A stretch of DNA of 64,000 nucleotides. It comes from Actinomadura barringtoniae. GTDB taxonomy: Bacteria > Actinomycetota > Actinomycetes > Streptosporangiales > Streptosporangiaceae. The notes beneath the pieces are model-generated. The model saw only the letters and a program-made list of their open reading frames with translations, did not search any database and was not told the DNA's origin. Where the stretch lies: NCBI RefSeq assembly GCF_017573505.1, contig NZ_JAGEOJ010000035.1:1-64000 (forward strand), in the 5' to 3' direction. This document shows, in pieces, positions 24,377-33,084 of this stretch (the stretch's first letter is position 1; each line of letters opens with the position of its first letter). The translations under genes were made by a program, and so were the position numbers.

Positions 24377-25576
24377 TCACCTCTGTGTGTCAACGAAGGT
24401 TTCCTGGCGGACGTTGGAGGGTTCGACACCGAGCTGGAGGAGCCGTTCGGCCGTGTTGGTGACCATGGCCGCCGGTCCGCAGATGTAGGCGTCGTGCCCC
24501 GCCCAGTTGCCCCGCCGGGCCAGAACGTCGGGAAGCGCGCCGTACTCCAGGTCGGCGTCCTCGGCCGGCGGGCCGTGACTCACCTGCGCGAGCGAACCGT
24601 CGGGACCCGGCCGTACGTCGATGAAGCCGGGACGCGGCGGGCCCTCGTCGGAGATCGCCGGGATCACCGTGAGCCACGGCAGGTCGGCGGCGAGCTTGCG
24701 CAGGTCTTCCAGGTCGTAGAGGGCGTCGCGGGTGCGCGCGCCGAAGAACAGGTGGACGCGCGGAGGTGGCGCGGCCCGCCTGTGGATCTGTTCCAGGATC
24801 GCCTTGATGGGCGCCAGGCCCGTGCTCCCGGCGACCAGCAGCACGTCGCGCGGCGAGCTCTCGTTCAGCACGAGCGTGCCGATCGGCGCTCCCATGCGCA
24901 TCCGGTCGCCGGGCTGCATCGCGCGGACCATCACCGGGCTGACCGCGCCGCCGTCCACGAGACGTACGTGGAAGTCGACCGTGTTGTCCGGGCGCGGCGC
25001 GTTCGCCATCGAGTAGTAGCGCCACTGCCGCAGGCGCGAGGGCAGCTCGACCGCGACCGACTGCCCCGGCAGGTAGTCCAGCGGCCGGTCGGGCTCCACC
25101 CGTACGACGACCAGGTCGAAGCGCCGCCGCTCGACCGCGAGGACGCGCCCCTCCCACCAGGGCGGGGCGGCCATCGAGTCCTCGGCGGCGGCCTCCTGCA
25201 TCACCTGGGCCACCACGCCGTACGCCGCGCCCCAGTCCGCTTCCAGCTCCGGCGTCCAGTCGGCGCCGGAGAAGTACTTGAGCGTCCTGACGAGGCTGGC
25301 GCCCACGTGCGGGTAGTGCTCGGCGACCGTCCCGAACTTGCGGTGGTCGCGCCCGAGCTGCTGCAGGAACGGGACGAGCTCGGGCAGGTCGTCCACGCGC
25401 GAGACGATCATCCCGAGGGCGCGCAGCAGCTTGTCGCGCTGCCCCATCATCCCGATCGGGAACATGTCCCGCAGGTGGGGATTGCCCACGAACAGGTCGC
25501 TGTAGAAGAACAGGGCGACCGCGTCCCCCTGCTCCGCCACCTTCGCGAAGTTGTCCTTCAACCGCTGTGCGTCCAC
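24377..25576 (-). CDS. Flavohaemoglobin-like protein (globin plus FAD/NAD reductase)
   Basis: 399-residue fusion of a bacterial globin (1 to about 130) and a ferredoxin-reductase-like module (about 140-399). Globin residues fit a functional haem site: B10 Tyr25, CD1 Phe39, E7 Gln46 and proximal His87 in AEHYPHVG. The FAD site shows RQWRYYS, and the NAD(P) site shows AGSTGLAPIKAI, HLFFGAR and YICGPAAMV. Classical members oxidise NO to nitrate; type II mycobacterial forms have other oxidase roles. GTG start at 25576. A promoter-like sequence and an 11-bp direct repeat precede it. The preceding gene encodes a paralogous lone globin. Confidence 0.9.
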   Translation of the reverse strand: MDAQRLKDNFAKVAEQGDAVALFFYSDLFVGNPHLRDMFPIGMMGQRDKLLRALGMIVSRVDDLPELVPFLQQLGRDHRKFGTVAEHYPHVGASLVRTLKYFSGADWTPELEADWGAAYGVVAQVMQEAAAEDSMAAPPWWEGRVLAVERRRFDLVVVRVEPDRPLDYLPGQSVAVELPSRLRQWRYYSMANAPRPDNTVDFHVRLVDGGAVSPVMVRAMQPGDRMRMGAPIGTLVLNESSPRDVLLVAGSTGLAPIKAILEQIHRRAAPPPRVHLFFGARTRDALYDLEDLRKLAADLPWLTVIPAISDEGPPRPGFIDVRPGPDGSLAQVSHGPPAEDADLEYGALPDVLARRGNWAGHDAYICGPAAMVTNTAERLLQLGVEPSNVRQETFVDTQR

Positions 25577-25620
25577 ACGATCTCCCGGTCGCGGTCATGA
25601 TCAAAGGGGGACCCTACAGG

Positions 25621-25650
25621 GACAAAAGCCTGGAAACCAGACAAAAGCCT
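25621..25650 (-). promoter_or_regulatory. 11-bp direct repeat, candidate operator of the flavohaemoglobin gene
   Basis: AGGCTTTTGTC occurs twice on the minus strand (25650-25640 and 25631-25621) with a 19-bp period, about two helical turns. It lies just downstream of the -10-like TATATA. Placement at the expected transcription start suggests a repressor site. Confidence 0.5.
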
Positions 25651-25681
25651 TATATAAGCCCTGTCGTCCCACCGCTCCCAA
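25651..25681 (-). promoter_or_regulatory. Candidate sigma-70 promoter for the flavohaemoglobin gene
   Basis: -35-like TTGGGA (25681-25676) and -10-like TTATAT/TATATA (25657-25651) spaced 18-19 bp, standing out as AT-rich within very GC-rich DNA. Confidence 0.5.
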
Positions 25682-25814
25682 GGCGGCTTCGGGCATGCGA
25701 GACCCGGGCGCGCCAAAGCCCGGCGCGCCAAGGCAGGCCCCGCGACGGCGGGGCATGCGAAAGCCGGGCGCGCGAGGCGGGCTCGCGCGCCGGAGGGCCT
25801 GGCCGGGGGAACGG

Positions 25815-26249
25815 TCACGCCGTCGGCTCGGCACCCTGCCCACCGTTGGCGGCCTCAGCCGCGGCCTCGGCCATCACCTGCGCGACCAGCCCGTACGCCG
25901 CCGCCCAGTCCTGCTCCAGCTCCGCGCTCCACTCGGGACCGCTGAAGTAGGCGAGCGTGGCCAGCAGGCTCGCGCCGACCTGCGGGTAGTACTCGCTGAC
26001 GACGCCGAACCCGTTGTGGCGCCGCCCGAGGTCCTGCAGGAACGGGACCAGCGAGGGGGTGTCGTCGACGTGCGACACGATGTGCGACAACGCCGTCAGG
26101 AGCTTCTCCTCCTGCTTGGCCATGGAGGCCGGGAAGAGCTTGCGCAGTTGCGGGTCGCGCTCGAAAAGGTCGGAGTAGAAGTAGGCGGCGACGTCCCCAC
26201 CATTGCCGCCGACCAGCGCGAAGTTGTCCTTGAGCCGCTGCGGGTCCAT
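25815..26249 (-). CDS. Single-domain globin lacking the proximal histidine
   Basis: 144-residue globin closely similar to the globin domain of the neighbouring flavohaemoglobin; both start with MD.QRLKDNFA, and the alignment needs no gaps to residue 92. Tyr25 (B10), Phe39 (CD1) and Gln46 (E7) are kept. At position 87, where the neighbour has the haem-ligating His in EHYP, this protein has Tyr (SEYYPQVG; codons GAG TAC TAC CCG). The product may bind haem through Tyr, bind it abnormally, or be a non-haem globin-fold regulator. ATG 26249 is preceded by GAGAGG; an upstream start at 26273 is less likely. Confidence 0.85.
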   Translation of the reverse strand: MDPQRLKDNFALVGGNGGDVAAYFYSDLFERDPQLRKLFPASMAKQEEKLLTALSHIVSHVDDTPSLVPFLQDLGRRHNGFGVVSEYYPQVGASLLATLAYFSGPEWSAELEQDWAAAYGLVAQVMAEAAAEAANGGQGAEPTA

Positions 26250-26406
26250 TGCGATGCCTCTCCGGGCCGTCACCGTCTGTGCCGAACAGGACGCTCAGCG
26301 CGGGGAGCAGAGAAAACGGCCGGTCCACATGACTAGTGGATGAGTCGATCATGCACAAGGGATTCCGCGTACAAGTGATTGTTAAGAACTTATGTCCACG
26401 AACTGG

Positions 26407-27231
26407 TCACGGAGCGTACATGCGAATCCAGTCAACCTGTAGCGACGCGGGTGCTGAGCGCGACACTCCCCTAGCGGTCCGTCCGGTGTCTTCTGGAAAC
26501 CAATCCAACTGAACGGTCTGCCCCATTGGTCCGGGCGGCTGCGCGCGTTTGTCCGCTGTATAGAACCAACGGCGGCCGTCGATGTACCCGCTGATGCTCC
26601 GCGGCGTCCAGTCGACGGCGAAGGTGTGCCAGCGGGTCATGTCCGTGCGCACCTTGGCCTCGATCTGGTGGTCCTGATTCTCCGGGCCGTAGTGCAGGAA
26701 GAAGTGCGTCGAGCCGCGCCGCCCGTCGTCGATCGTCTCGGTGTAGTCGATCTCGCCGCCCCCGCCCTTCGGCGCCACCCCGCTGCCGCCGCCGGTCGGC
26801 CACAGCAGCAGTACGGGGTGATAGCAGGCGCAGGCACGCGACACCCGGATGCGCGCCTCCCAGCGGCCGTACTTGCGTTCCCCCTGCTTCCACGCCATTC
26901 CACCGGTCGTGCCGTCCCGCCTGCCGGTAATGGTGAGCAGACCGTCCCGCACCGTCACCGCGGCCGGACTGCGCCGCCCGTTCCCCGCGTGTCCCTCGGA
27001 GTCGTAGACCGCCCACGCACGCGTGTCGACGGCCGAGCCGGAGAACTCATCACTGAGAACGGGCCGCCCCCACCCGTACTCGGCCGCGGCGGACGGCCCC
27101 ACGCCGGACGGTACGGGCAGCGGCTTGCCCTGCCCCGCGGGCGCCTCGTCGTCCTGGGCGACCAGCACCCCGATCGCCACCGCGAAACCCACCACGACCG
27201 CGCCTCGCGCGAACCCGGTCACGTCCGTCAT
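26407..27231 (-). CDS. Secreted GH16 family glycoside hydrolase
   Basis: Family 16 beta-glucanase/galactanase-type enzyme with the catalytic motif EIDYTE (nucleophile Glu, Asp, acid/base Glu) in GGGGEIDYTETID. It is preceded by W-rich strands (KYGRWEARIRVS) and followed by HTFAVDWTPRSISGYIDGRRWF. The N-terminus has a hydrophobic export segment (about 6-22) and a Pro/Gly linker. The ATG at 27231 touches AGGGGAG directly; GTG 27222 would have better spacing. It lies beyond the smc terminator, with its own 3' neighbours being the globin genes. Substrate cannot be told. Confidence 0.85.
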   Translation of the reverse strand: MTDVTGFARGAVVVGFAVAIGVLVAQDDEAPAGQGKPLPVPSGVGPSAAAEYGWGRPVLSDEFSGSAVDTRAWAVYDSEGHAGNGRRSPAAVTVRDGLLTITGRRDGTTGGMAWKQGERKYGRWEARIRVSRACACYHPVLLLWPTGGGSGVAPKGGGGEIDYTETIDDGRRGSTHFFLHYGPENQDHQIEAKVRTDMTRWHTFAVDWTPRSISGYIDGRRWFYTADKRAQPPGPMGQTVQLDWFPEDTGRTARGVSRSAPASLQVDWIRMYAP

Positions 27232-27360
27232 CTCCCCTTGCCCGTGAGCACCGAGCAACACCCCTCCCGCGAGAATCCACGAGAAAGCGCCGCCTGTCAC
27301 GGACAAGTTCGGCCGAATTTCCTCAGAAAGGAGCTAAGAATCTTTCCCGAATCAGGCAAG

Positions 27361-27403
27361 AAAAAGCCCCGGCAAGGGCCTGGATAAACGCCTGCCGAGG
27401 CTT
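27361..27403 (-). terminator. Rho-independent terminator of smc
   Basis: On the minus strand AAGCCTCGGCA pairs with TGCCGGGGCTT (one mismatch) followed by a run of T, 20 bp beyond the smc stop. Confidence 0.8.
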
Positions 27404-27423
27404 ATCGAAGCGCAGTTCGACCG

Positions 27424-30400
27424 TTAGGCGGGTTCGTGTTCGCGGAGGCGCTGGCTGACGACCTGGGTGACGCCGTCGCCGCGCATGCTGACACCGTAGA
27501 GGGCGTCGGCGCCCTCCATGGTTCGCTTCTGGTGGGTGATGATAATCAGCTGCGACGACTCGCGCAGTTCCTCGAAAACGGTGAGGAGCCGCTGGGTGTT
27601 GGTGTCGTCCAGCGCCGCCTCGACCTCGTCGAGGACGTAGAACGGGGAAGGCCGGGCCTTGAAGACCGCGACCAGGAAAGCGATCGCGACCAGCGACCGT
27701 TCGCCGCCCGACAGCAGCGACAGGCGCTTGACCTTCTTGCCGGGCGGCCGGGCCGAGACCTCGACGCCGGTGGCGAGCATGTCCTCGGGCTCGGTGAGCG
27801 AGAGGCTGCCCTCGCCGCCCGGGAACAGCCGGGCGAAGATCCGCTCGAACTCGCGCGCGGTGTCGTCGTAGGCGGAGGCGAACACCTGCTGCACGCGGTC
27901 GTCGACCTCCTTGACCACGTTCAGCAGGTCGCGGCGCGTCTTCTTCAGGTCTTCCAGCTGCGTGGTCAGGAACGCGTGCCGTTCCTCCAGCGCGGCGAAC
28001 TCCTCCAGCGCCAGCGGGTTGACCTTGCCGAGCTGGTTCAGCTGCCGCTCGGCGCCCTTGGCGCGCTTCTCCTGAACGGCCCGCACGTACGGAACGGGCT
28101 GGGCGTCCTCGGGGGCCTCAGGGCCGGGCGGCACGAGCTGCTCGGGCCCGTACTCGTTCATCAGCGCCTCGACCTCGAGGCCGAACTCCTCCAGCGCGCG
28201 CTGCTCGAACTGCTCCAGCCGCAGCCGCTGCTCGGCGCGTGCGACCTCGCTGCCGTGCACGACGTTGACGAGGCGTTCCAGCGTGCCCGACAGCTCGCGC
28301 ACCTGGCCGCGCACGACCTTGAGCTCGGAGTCGCGGGCGGCGCGGGCGCGTTCGGCGGCCTCGCGCTGGGCGACGGCGGCGTTCAGCGACAGCTCGATCC
28401 GGTCGAGGGCGATCTCGGCGCCCTTGAGCACGGCCGCGGCGGTCTTGGCCTGGCGCTCGCGGCGTGCCCGGCGGCCCGCGGCCCGTGCGCGCTCCTCGCG
28501 CTCGCGCCGTGCGCCGCGTTCGAGGGCGTCGGCGCGGCCCGAGATGGCCTGCACGCGTTCCTCGGCGGTACGGACCGTCAGGCGCGACTCCATCTCGGCG
28601 GAGCGCAGCCGGCGGCACCGCTCGTCCAGTTCCTCGCGCGCCTCGGTCTGGTCGCCCATCTCGTTCGCGGTTTCGACCTCGGCGGCCTCCTCGGCCTCCG
28701 CGAGCCGCATGGCGAGCTCCTCGGCGGCCTGCGCGTCGCGTTCCAGCGACTCGCCGGCCGCGTCCAGCGCCTTGGTGAGCCGTTCGACCTCGCCGCGCGC
28801 GGCCCGCACGCCCGCCTCCAGCCGGGCGGCGTGCTTGGCCTCCTGCGCGGCCTTGGCGTCGAACTCGCGCAGCCGTCCGCGCACCCGGTCGAGCTCGGAC
28901 TGGGCGTGGTTGACGCCCGCCTGTGCCTGGTTGACGGCGACCTGGGCGGCGTCCAGCGCGGTCTGCGCCTCCTGCTCGGCCTCCACGGCCGACGCGAGCG
29001 CCTCGGCGCCCTGCTCGGAGCCGGTCTCGGCGGCGGCGAGCTCCTCGGTGGCCTGGTCGAGGGTGGCGCGCATCTGCAGCAGGCCCTGCCCGCCGCCGGA
29101 CGCGCCGCCCTGCACCCAGTGCGCGCCGAACAGGTCACCGTCGCGCGTGACCGCCCGCAGCTCCGGCTGCGACCGGACGAGAGCCACCGCCGCACCGAGG
29201 TCGTCCACGACCACCACGTTCCGCAGCAGGTGCTCCAGCGCGGGGCGCACCGCCTCCGGCACGGTCACCGCGTCGATCGCGTAGTCGGCGCCCGCGGCCC
29301 GGGAGACGTCCTCGCCCTTTCCGCCGCCGACGACCAGGCCGGCGCGGCCGGCGTCGTGGGCGCGGAGCATGCCGAGCGCGGCCTCGGCGGTGTCGAGCGA
29401 ACCGACCGCGATGGCCTCGGCGGCGTTGCCGAGCGCGGCGGCGACGGCGGTCTCGTAGCCCGGCCGTACGGTCAGCAGCGACGCGACCGTGCCGAGCACC
29501 CCGTCGAGGTTGCCGCCCGCGTGCGCCGCGAGCAGCGCCTCGCCACCGCCGGCAGCACTGGCCAGGGTCAGCTCCAGCGCCTCGATGCGTGCCTGCAGCC
29601 CGGCGACCTTCTTCTGCGCGGCCTGGTCGGCGGAACGGGCCGCGGTCACGGCCGCACGCGCCGCCTTCAGCTCCTCGCGCGGGCCCTCGACGCCGGAACG
29701 GGCCTCCTCGACGGCCTCCTTCGCCGTCGCGAGCGTCTCCTGCGCCAGCTCGTGCTCGGCGGCCAGCGCGGGGTCCTCTGCGACCTCGGAGTCGAACGCC
29801 TCGTATTCGGCCTGCGCGGCCCCGGCCCGCTGCTCGGCCTCGGTGCGGGCCTCGGCGAGCCGGCCGATCTCCGACTCCCCCGCCTGGGCCTTGCTGCGCA
29901 GCGCCTCGACCCGGCCGCGCAGCCGGGCCAGCTCCTCGCGCCGGTCGGCGGCGGCGCGCGCGGCGCTCTGCAGGCGGCGTTCCTCCTGCGCGAGCGCGTC
30001 CTCGGCGACCGTACGTTCCTCGACCGCCCCGGCGAGCGCGTCCTGCGCCTCCTCCAGGGCGGCGCGCAGCAGCTCCTCCTGCTCGCGGATCGCGACGGCC
30101 TCGCGTTCCATGTCCTCGGGGTCGCGGCCGCGCCGCTCCTCCTCGCGCGCCTCGGCGGCGTTGCGGTGCCGTTCGGCGGCCAGGTCGGCCACGCCGCGCA
30201 GCCGCTCCTTCAGCGCCGACAGCTGGAACCAGGTGTCCTGCACCTGCGCGAGCCGGGGCGCCTCGGACGCCTCCTCGGCCTCCAGCGCGCCCTCGCGCCG
30301 CTGCGCCTCGGCCAGCGCGCGCTCGGTCTCGGTGCGGCGCTCACGGATGGCGGCCTCGTCGGCGGCCTCCTGGTCGAGCCTGGTCGTCAGCGTCACCAGG

Positions 30401-31098
30401 TCGTCGGCGAGCAGCCGCAGCCGGGCGTCGCGCAGGTCGGCCTGGATGACGGCGGCGCGGCGGGCGATCTCGGCCTGCTTTCCGAGCGGCTTCAGCTGGC
30501 GCCGCAGCTCACCGGTGAGGTCCTGGACGCGGGTCAGGTTGGCCTGCATCGCGTCCAGCTTGCGCAGCGCCTTCTCCTTGCGCTTGCGGTGCTTCAGAAC
30601 GCCCGCGGCCTCTTCGATGACGGCGCGGCGGCCCTCGGGGCCCGAGTGCAGCACGCGGTCGAGCTGGCCCTGGCCGATGATGACGTGCATCTCGCGGCCG
30701 ATGCCCGAGTCCGACAGCAGCTCCTGGATGTCCAGCAGGCGGCACGGGTCGCCGTTGATGGCGTACTCGCTCTGCCCCGACCGGAACATCAGCCGGCTGA
30801 TCGTGACCTCGGTGTAGTCGATCGGGAGGGCGCCGTCGTGGTTGTCGATGGTGAGGACGACCTCGGCGCGGCCGAGCGGCGGCCGGGTGGCCGTGCCCGC
30901 GAAGATGACGTCCTCCATCTTGCCGCCGCGCAGGGACTTGGCGCCCTGCTCGCCCATGACCCAGGAGAGCGCGTCGACGACGTTGGACTTGCCCGATCCG
31001 TTGGGCCCGACGACCGCGGTGATGCCCGGCTCGAACTTCAGCGTGGTGGAGGACGCGAAGGACTTGAAGCCGCGCAACGTCAGGCTCTTCAGGTACAC
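27424..31098 (-). CDS. smc: Chromosome partition protein SMC
   Basis: Condensin ATPase that organises and segregates the chromosome with ScpA/ScpB. 1224 residues from GTG 31098 (VYLKSLTLRGFKSF) with Shine-Dalgarno GGAGGA. Walker A is GPNGSGKSN at 31-39. Long coiled coils flank a hinge near the middle (LDGVLGTVASLL, ALGNAAEAIAVGSLDTAEAAL). The C-terminal head has the signature LLSGGERSLVAIAF and Walker B FYVLDEVEAALDD. An upstream in-frame extension to 31686 is rejected because it precedes the conserved SMC start and lacks a motif. Usually cotranscribed with ftsY; here four accessory genes and a terminator intervene. Confidence 0.97.
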   Translation of the reverse strand: MYLKSLTLRGFKSFASSTTLKFEPGITAVVGPNGSGKSNVVDALSWVMGEQGAKSLRGGKMEDVIFAGTATRPPLGRAEVVLTIDNHDGALPIDYTEVTISRLMFRSGQSEYAINGDPCRLLDIQELLSDSGIGREMHVIIGQGQLDRVLHSGPEGRRAVIEEAAGVLKHRKRKEKALRKLDAMQANLTRVQDLTGELRRQLKPLGKQAEIARRAAVIQADLRDARLRLLADDLVTLTTRLDQEAADEAAIRERRTETERALAEAQRREGALEAEEASEAPRLAQVQDTWFQLSALKERLRGVADLAAERHRNAAEAREEERRGRDPEDMEREAVAIREQEELLRAALEEAQDALAGAVEERTVAEDALAQEERRLQSAARAAADRREELARLRGRVEALRSKAQAGESEIGRLAEARTEAEQRAGAAQAEYEAFDSEVAEDPALAAEHELAQETLATAKEAVEEARSGVEGPREELKAARAAVTAARSADQAAQKKVAGLQARIEALELTLASAAGGGEALLAAHAGGNLDGVLGTVASLLTVRPGYETAVAAALGNAAEAIAVGSLDTAEAALGMLRAHDAGRAGLVVGGGKGEDVSRAAGADYAIDAVTVPEAVRPALEHLLRNVVVVDDLGAAVALVRSQPELRAVTRDGDLFGAHWVQGGASGGGQGLLQMRATLDQATEELAAAETGSEQGAEALASAVEAEQEAQTALDAAQVAVNQAQAGVNHAQSELDRVRGRLREFDAKAAQEAKHAARLEAGVRAARGEVERLTKALDAAGESLERDAQAAEELAMRLAEAEEAAEVETANEMGDQTEAREELDERCRRLRSAEMESRLTVRTAEERVQAISGRADALERGARREREERARAAGRRARRERQAKTAAAVLKGAEIALDRIELSLNAAVAQREAAERARAARDSELKVVRGQVRELSGTLERLVNVVHGSEVARAEQRLRLEQFEQRALEEFGLEVEALMNEYGPEQLVPPGPEAPEDAQPVPYVRAVQEKRAKGAERQLNQLGKVNPLALEEFAALEERHAFLTTQLEDLKKTRRDLLNVVKEVDDRVQQVFASAYDDTAREFERIFARLFPGGEGSLSLTEPEDMLATGVEVSARPPGKKVKRLSLLSGGERSLVAIAFLVAVFKARPSPFYVLDEVEAALDDTNTQRLLTVFEELRESSQLIIITHQKRTMEGADALYGVSMRGDGVTQVVSQRLREHEPA

Positions 31099-31369
31099 GC
31101 GCTCGCTGTCCTCCTCCAAGAGATAGCGCAGGGAGAAGCAGCTCCCCGAAACACGGCTCGAACCCGGTGTTCCCAGAGGGTCCAGCCCTCTGTCGCCGCC
31201 CGGCCATCTGGCCGAAGCCTGTCGAACGATACCGGCAGGGGCCTGCGAGACCCCGTATCCGCGCGGCCGTTCACCTCCCAATGTGCCATGAACCGGTCCT
31301 GTGTATGCTCCCTCCCCCGGAAAGTCCCATGTCGTGCCCCGGAAAGCCCCAAGTCGGAAGGCTGATCCA

Positions 31370-32263
31370 ATGATCGACAGGCGCCGCTTCCTGATGTGGG
31401 GAGCGGGTGGCGCGGGCGCGCTCGGCGCCGCGGTCCTGGGCGGCGCGGGCCTGGTGGAGGCCGAGGTGCTGCCCGGCAAGATCAGGCTGGACCGCGCGCT
31501 CGGCCGCTGCGGCGACGTCCCGGCCGTGCCGGACGCGCGTTCGACGGTACGGGAGGGGACCTTCCGTTCGGCCGCGCGCGGGCGCGAGGTGCGCATGGTG
31601 ATCGCGACGCCCACCCCGCAGCCCAGGGGCCTGCCGGTGGTGATCGCGCTGCACGGCAACGGCGGTACGGCGCGGGACCTGCTCAACCTGAAGGTCGATC
31701 GCTACCTCGCCAAGGCGGTCGCGGACGGGGTGCCGCCGTTCGCCCTCGTCGGCGTGGACGGCGGCGAGACCTACTGGCACCGGCGCGCGAACGGCGACGA
31801 CCCGCAGAAGATGATCACCGACGAGGTGCTGCCGCGGCTCGCCCGTGAGGGCATGCGAACGGGGCCCGCCGACCGGATCGGTCTGCTGGGCTGGTCGATG
31901 GGCGGGTACGGGGCATTGCTGACCGCCGCGATGCTGGGCCCGGGCAGGGTCGCCGCCGTGGCGGCCTCCTCACCGGCGATCTTCGGGTCGTACGCCAGGG
32001 CGCACGCCGCCAACGCGCGCGCGTACGACGACGCGGCCGACTTCGACCGCAACGACCTCATGCGCATGCTGGAGCCGCTGAGCAGGGTTCCCGCCTGGAT
32101 CGACTGCGGGCGCAGCGATCCGTTCGCCCCCATGGTGACCAAGGCCCGTGGCAGGCTCCATCCCACCCCGGAGGGTGGAATGTTCGAGGGCTGCCACGAC
32201 GGTGCACACTGGACCCGGCATACGCCGGGGCACCTGGCCTTCCTTGGCCGTCATTTCCGGTAA
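31370..32263 (+). CDS. Tat-exported alpha/beta-hydrolase (esterase family)
   Basis: 297-residue protein with a twin-arginine signal (DRRRFLMWGAGGAG, hydrophobic to about residue 31) and an esterase D/antigen-85-like hydrolase domain. The oxyanion region is VIALHGNGGTARDLL, the nucleophile elbow GWSMGGYGAL, a candidate acid lies in DCGRSDPF, and the catalytic His is probably in CHDGAHWTRHTPGH. Start ATG 31370 with GGAAGG eight bases upstream. It is divergent from smc. Substrate unknown; mycolyl-type activity should not be assumed. Confidence 0.85.
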   Translation: MIDRRRFLMWGAGGAGALGAAVLGGAGLVEAEVLPGKIRLDRALGRCGDVPAVPDARSTVREGTFRSAARGREVRMVIATPTPQPRGLPVVIALHGNGGTARDLLNLKVDRYLAKAVADGVPPFALVGVDGGETYWHRRANGDDPQKMITDEVLPRLAREGMRTGPADRIGLLGWSMGGYGALLTAAMLGPGRVAAVAASSPAIFGSYARAHAANARAYDDAADFDRNDLMRMLEPLSRVPAWIDCGRSDPFAPMVTKARGRLHPTPEGGMFEGCHDGAHWTRHTPGHLAFLGRHFR

Positions 32264-32341
32264 GGAAGTTATGACCCTGCCGTTAGGTTAGGCAGGTGGC
32301 CCCCGCGCCTTTCGCGACGCGCGGACCGAGGGCAAACAGAA

Positions 32342-32363
32342 GGGACGCCACGTTCGGCGTCCC
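32342..32363. terminator. Bidirectional terminator
   Basis: GGGACGCC / GGCGTCCC with a six-base loop between the convergent esterase and coiled-coil genes; T-rich sequence follows on both strands. Confidence 0.7.
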
Positions 32364-32391
32364 TATCGTTTCCTTGAAAGAAAGGCGCCGA

Positions 32392-32589
32392 TCAGGTCAG
32401 CGCCGGTTCGCGGTCCTTCACTCCGAGCGACACAATGCCATCGTCGGGTGCCGTCGCGAGCGCGTCGTTCTCTTCCTGAAGCCGTACGAGCTCGGCCTCC
32501 AGATCACGTACGCGCCGCTGAAGGCGCCGCATCTCCGCGACCATCCGGGGGTCGGGACCGCCGACGTGGCCGAGTAGAGCCTTCGCCAT
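32392..32589 (-). CDS. Small conserved coiled-coil protein
   Basis: 65-residue protein (MAKALLGHVGGPDPRMVAEM) with a central leucine-zipper-like coiled coil (RRLQRRVRDLEAELVRLQEE). ATG 32589 has GGAGGA nine bases upstream. Proteins with this MAKALLGH beginning and coiled coil are, to my knowledge, widespread in actinobacteria, but no function is known to me. The AT-richer 170-bp upstream spacer suggests its own promoter. Confidence 0.75.
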   Translation of the reverse strand: MAKALLGHVGGPDPRMVAEMRRLQRRVRDLEAELVRLQEENDALATAPDDGIVSLGVKDREPALT

Positions 32590-32766
32590 GACTAAGGGTC
32601 CTCCACGCTGAGTAACCAGCAGGATCGCGCACTAAGTGCAACTGATTGCGGTGCGCGTATCGTCTAGAGTCGCACCGGCCGGTGTCCTGGTCAAGACGGA
32701 CATCTCAGGCCGGTAACAACCTGTCGTCACTAGTTTAGCAGGTACAAACCGGAAAACCCTACCCGG

Positions 32767-33069
32767 TCACCTTTCCACGAAACCGGCGCTCTCACCGCGT
32801 GCCTGTGACCACCGCTCGGTCACGCCCGAAACCCTCCCAGGGGTCCCGCTCCCGCGCAGGAGCTCCAGCAACCGCTCGCACGCCGCCCGGGGCCCCTCGG
32901 CGACCACCTCGACCCTGCCGTCGCTGAGATTGGTGGCGCTGCCGGCCAGGCCGAGCTCCAGCGCCCTGGCCCTCACCCACCAGCGGAAACCCACGCCCTG
33001 CACGCGGCCCCTGGCCCATGCGGTCAGCCGTACGGTCTCGCCGGCGCCCGCGTCCATCGCGTCGTCCAT
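32767..33069 (-). CDS. acyP: Acylphosphatase
   Basis: Hydrolyses acylphosphates. 100 residues with both catalytic signatures: GRVQGVGFRWWV (phosphate loop and Arg) and GSATNLSDGRVEVVAEG (catalytic Asn). ATG 33069; MDAG at 33057 is an alternative start. It lies 15 bp after mutM in the rnc-mutM-acyP string typically found beside smc. Confidence 0.93.
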   Translation of the reverse strand: MDDAMDAGAGETVRLTAWARGRVQGVGFRWWVRARALELGLAGSATNLSDGRVEVVAEGPRAACERLLELLRGSGTPGRVSGVTERWSQARGESAGFVER

Positions 33070-33084
33070 CGCTGCCCCGGCCGC

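Noticed and set aside
24390..25604. 404-codon frame overlapping the flavohaemoglobin
   Set aside because: Shifted frame on the same strand with Arg/Gly-rich nonsense composition.
26330..26345. CCACTAGTCATGTGG-like inverted repeat upstream of the lone globin as an operator
   Set aside because: Only four-base arms match around an unrelated centre; too weak to list as a feature.
27436..31365. Very long plus-strand open frame (about 1300 codons) opposite smc
   Set aside because: It is the mirror frame of a GC-rich, charged coiled-coil gene; the product is Leu/Gly/Arg-rich with no motifs, and smc is unambiguous.
31099..31686. 196-residue N-terminal extension of SMC
   Set aside because: The frame is merely open upstream. 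The SMC fold begins at VYLKSLTLRGF with a good Shine-Dalgarno at GTG 31098.
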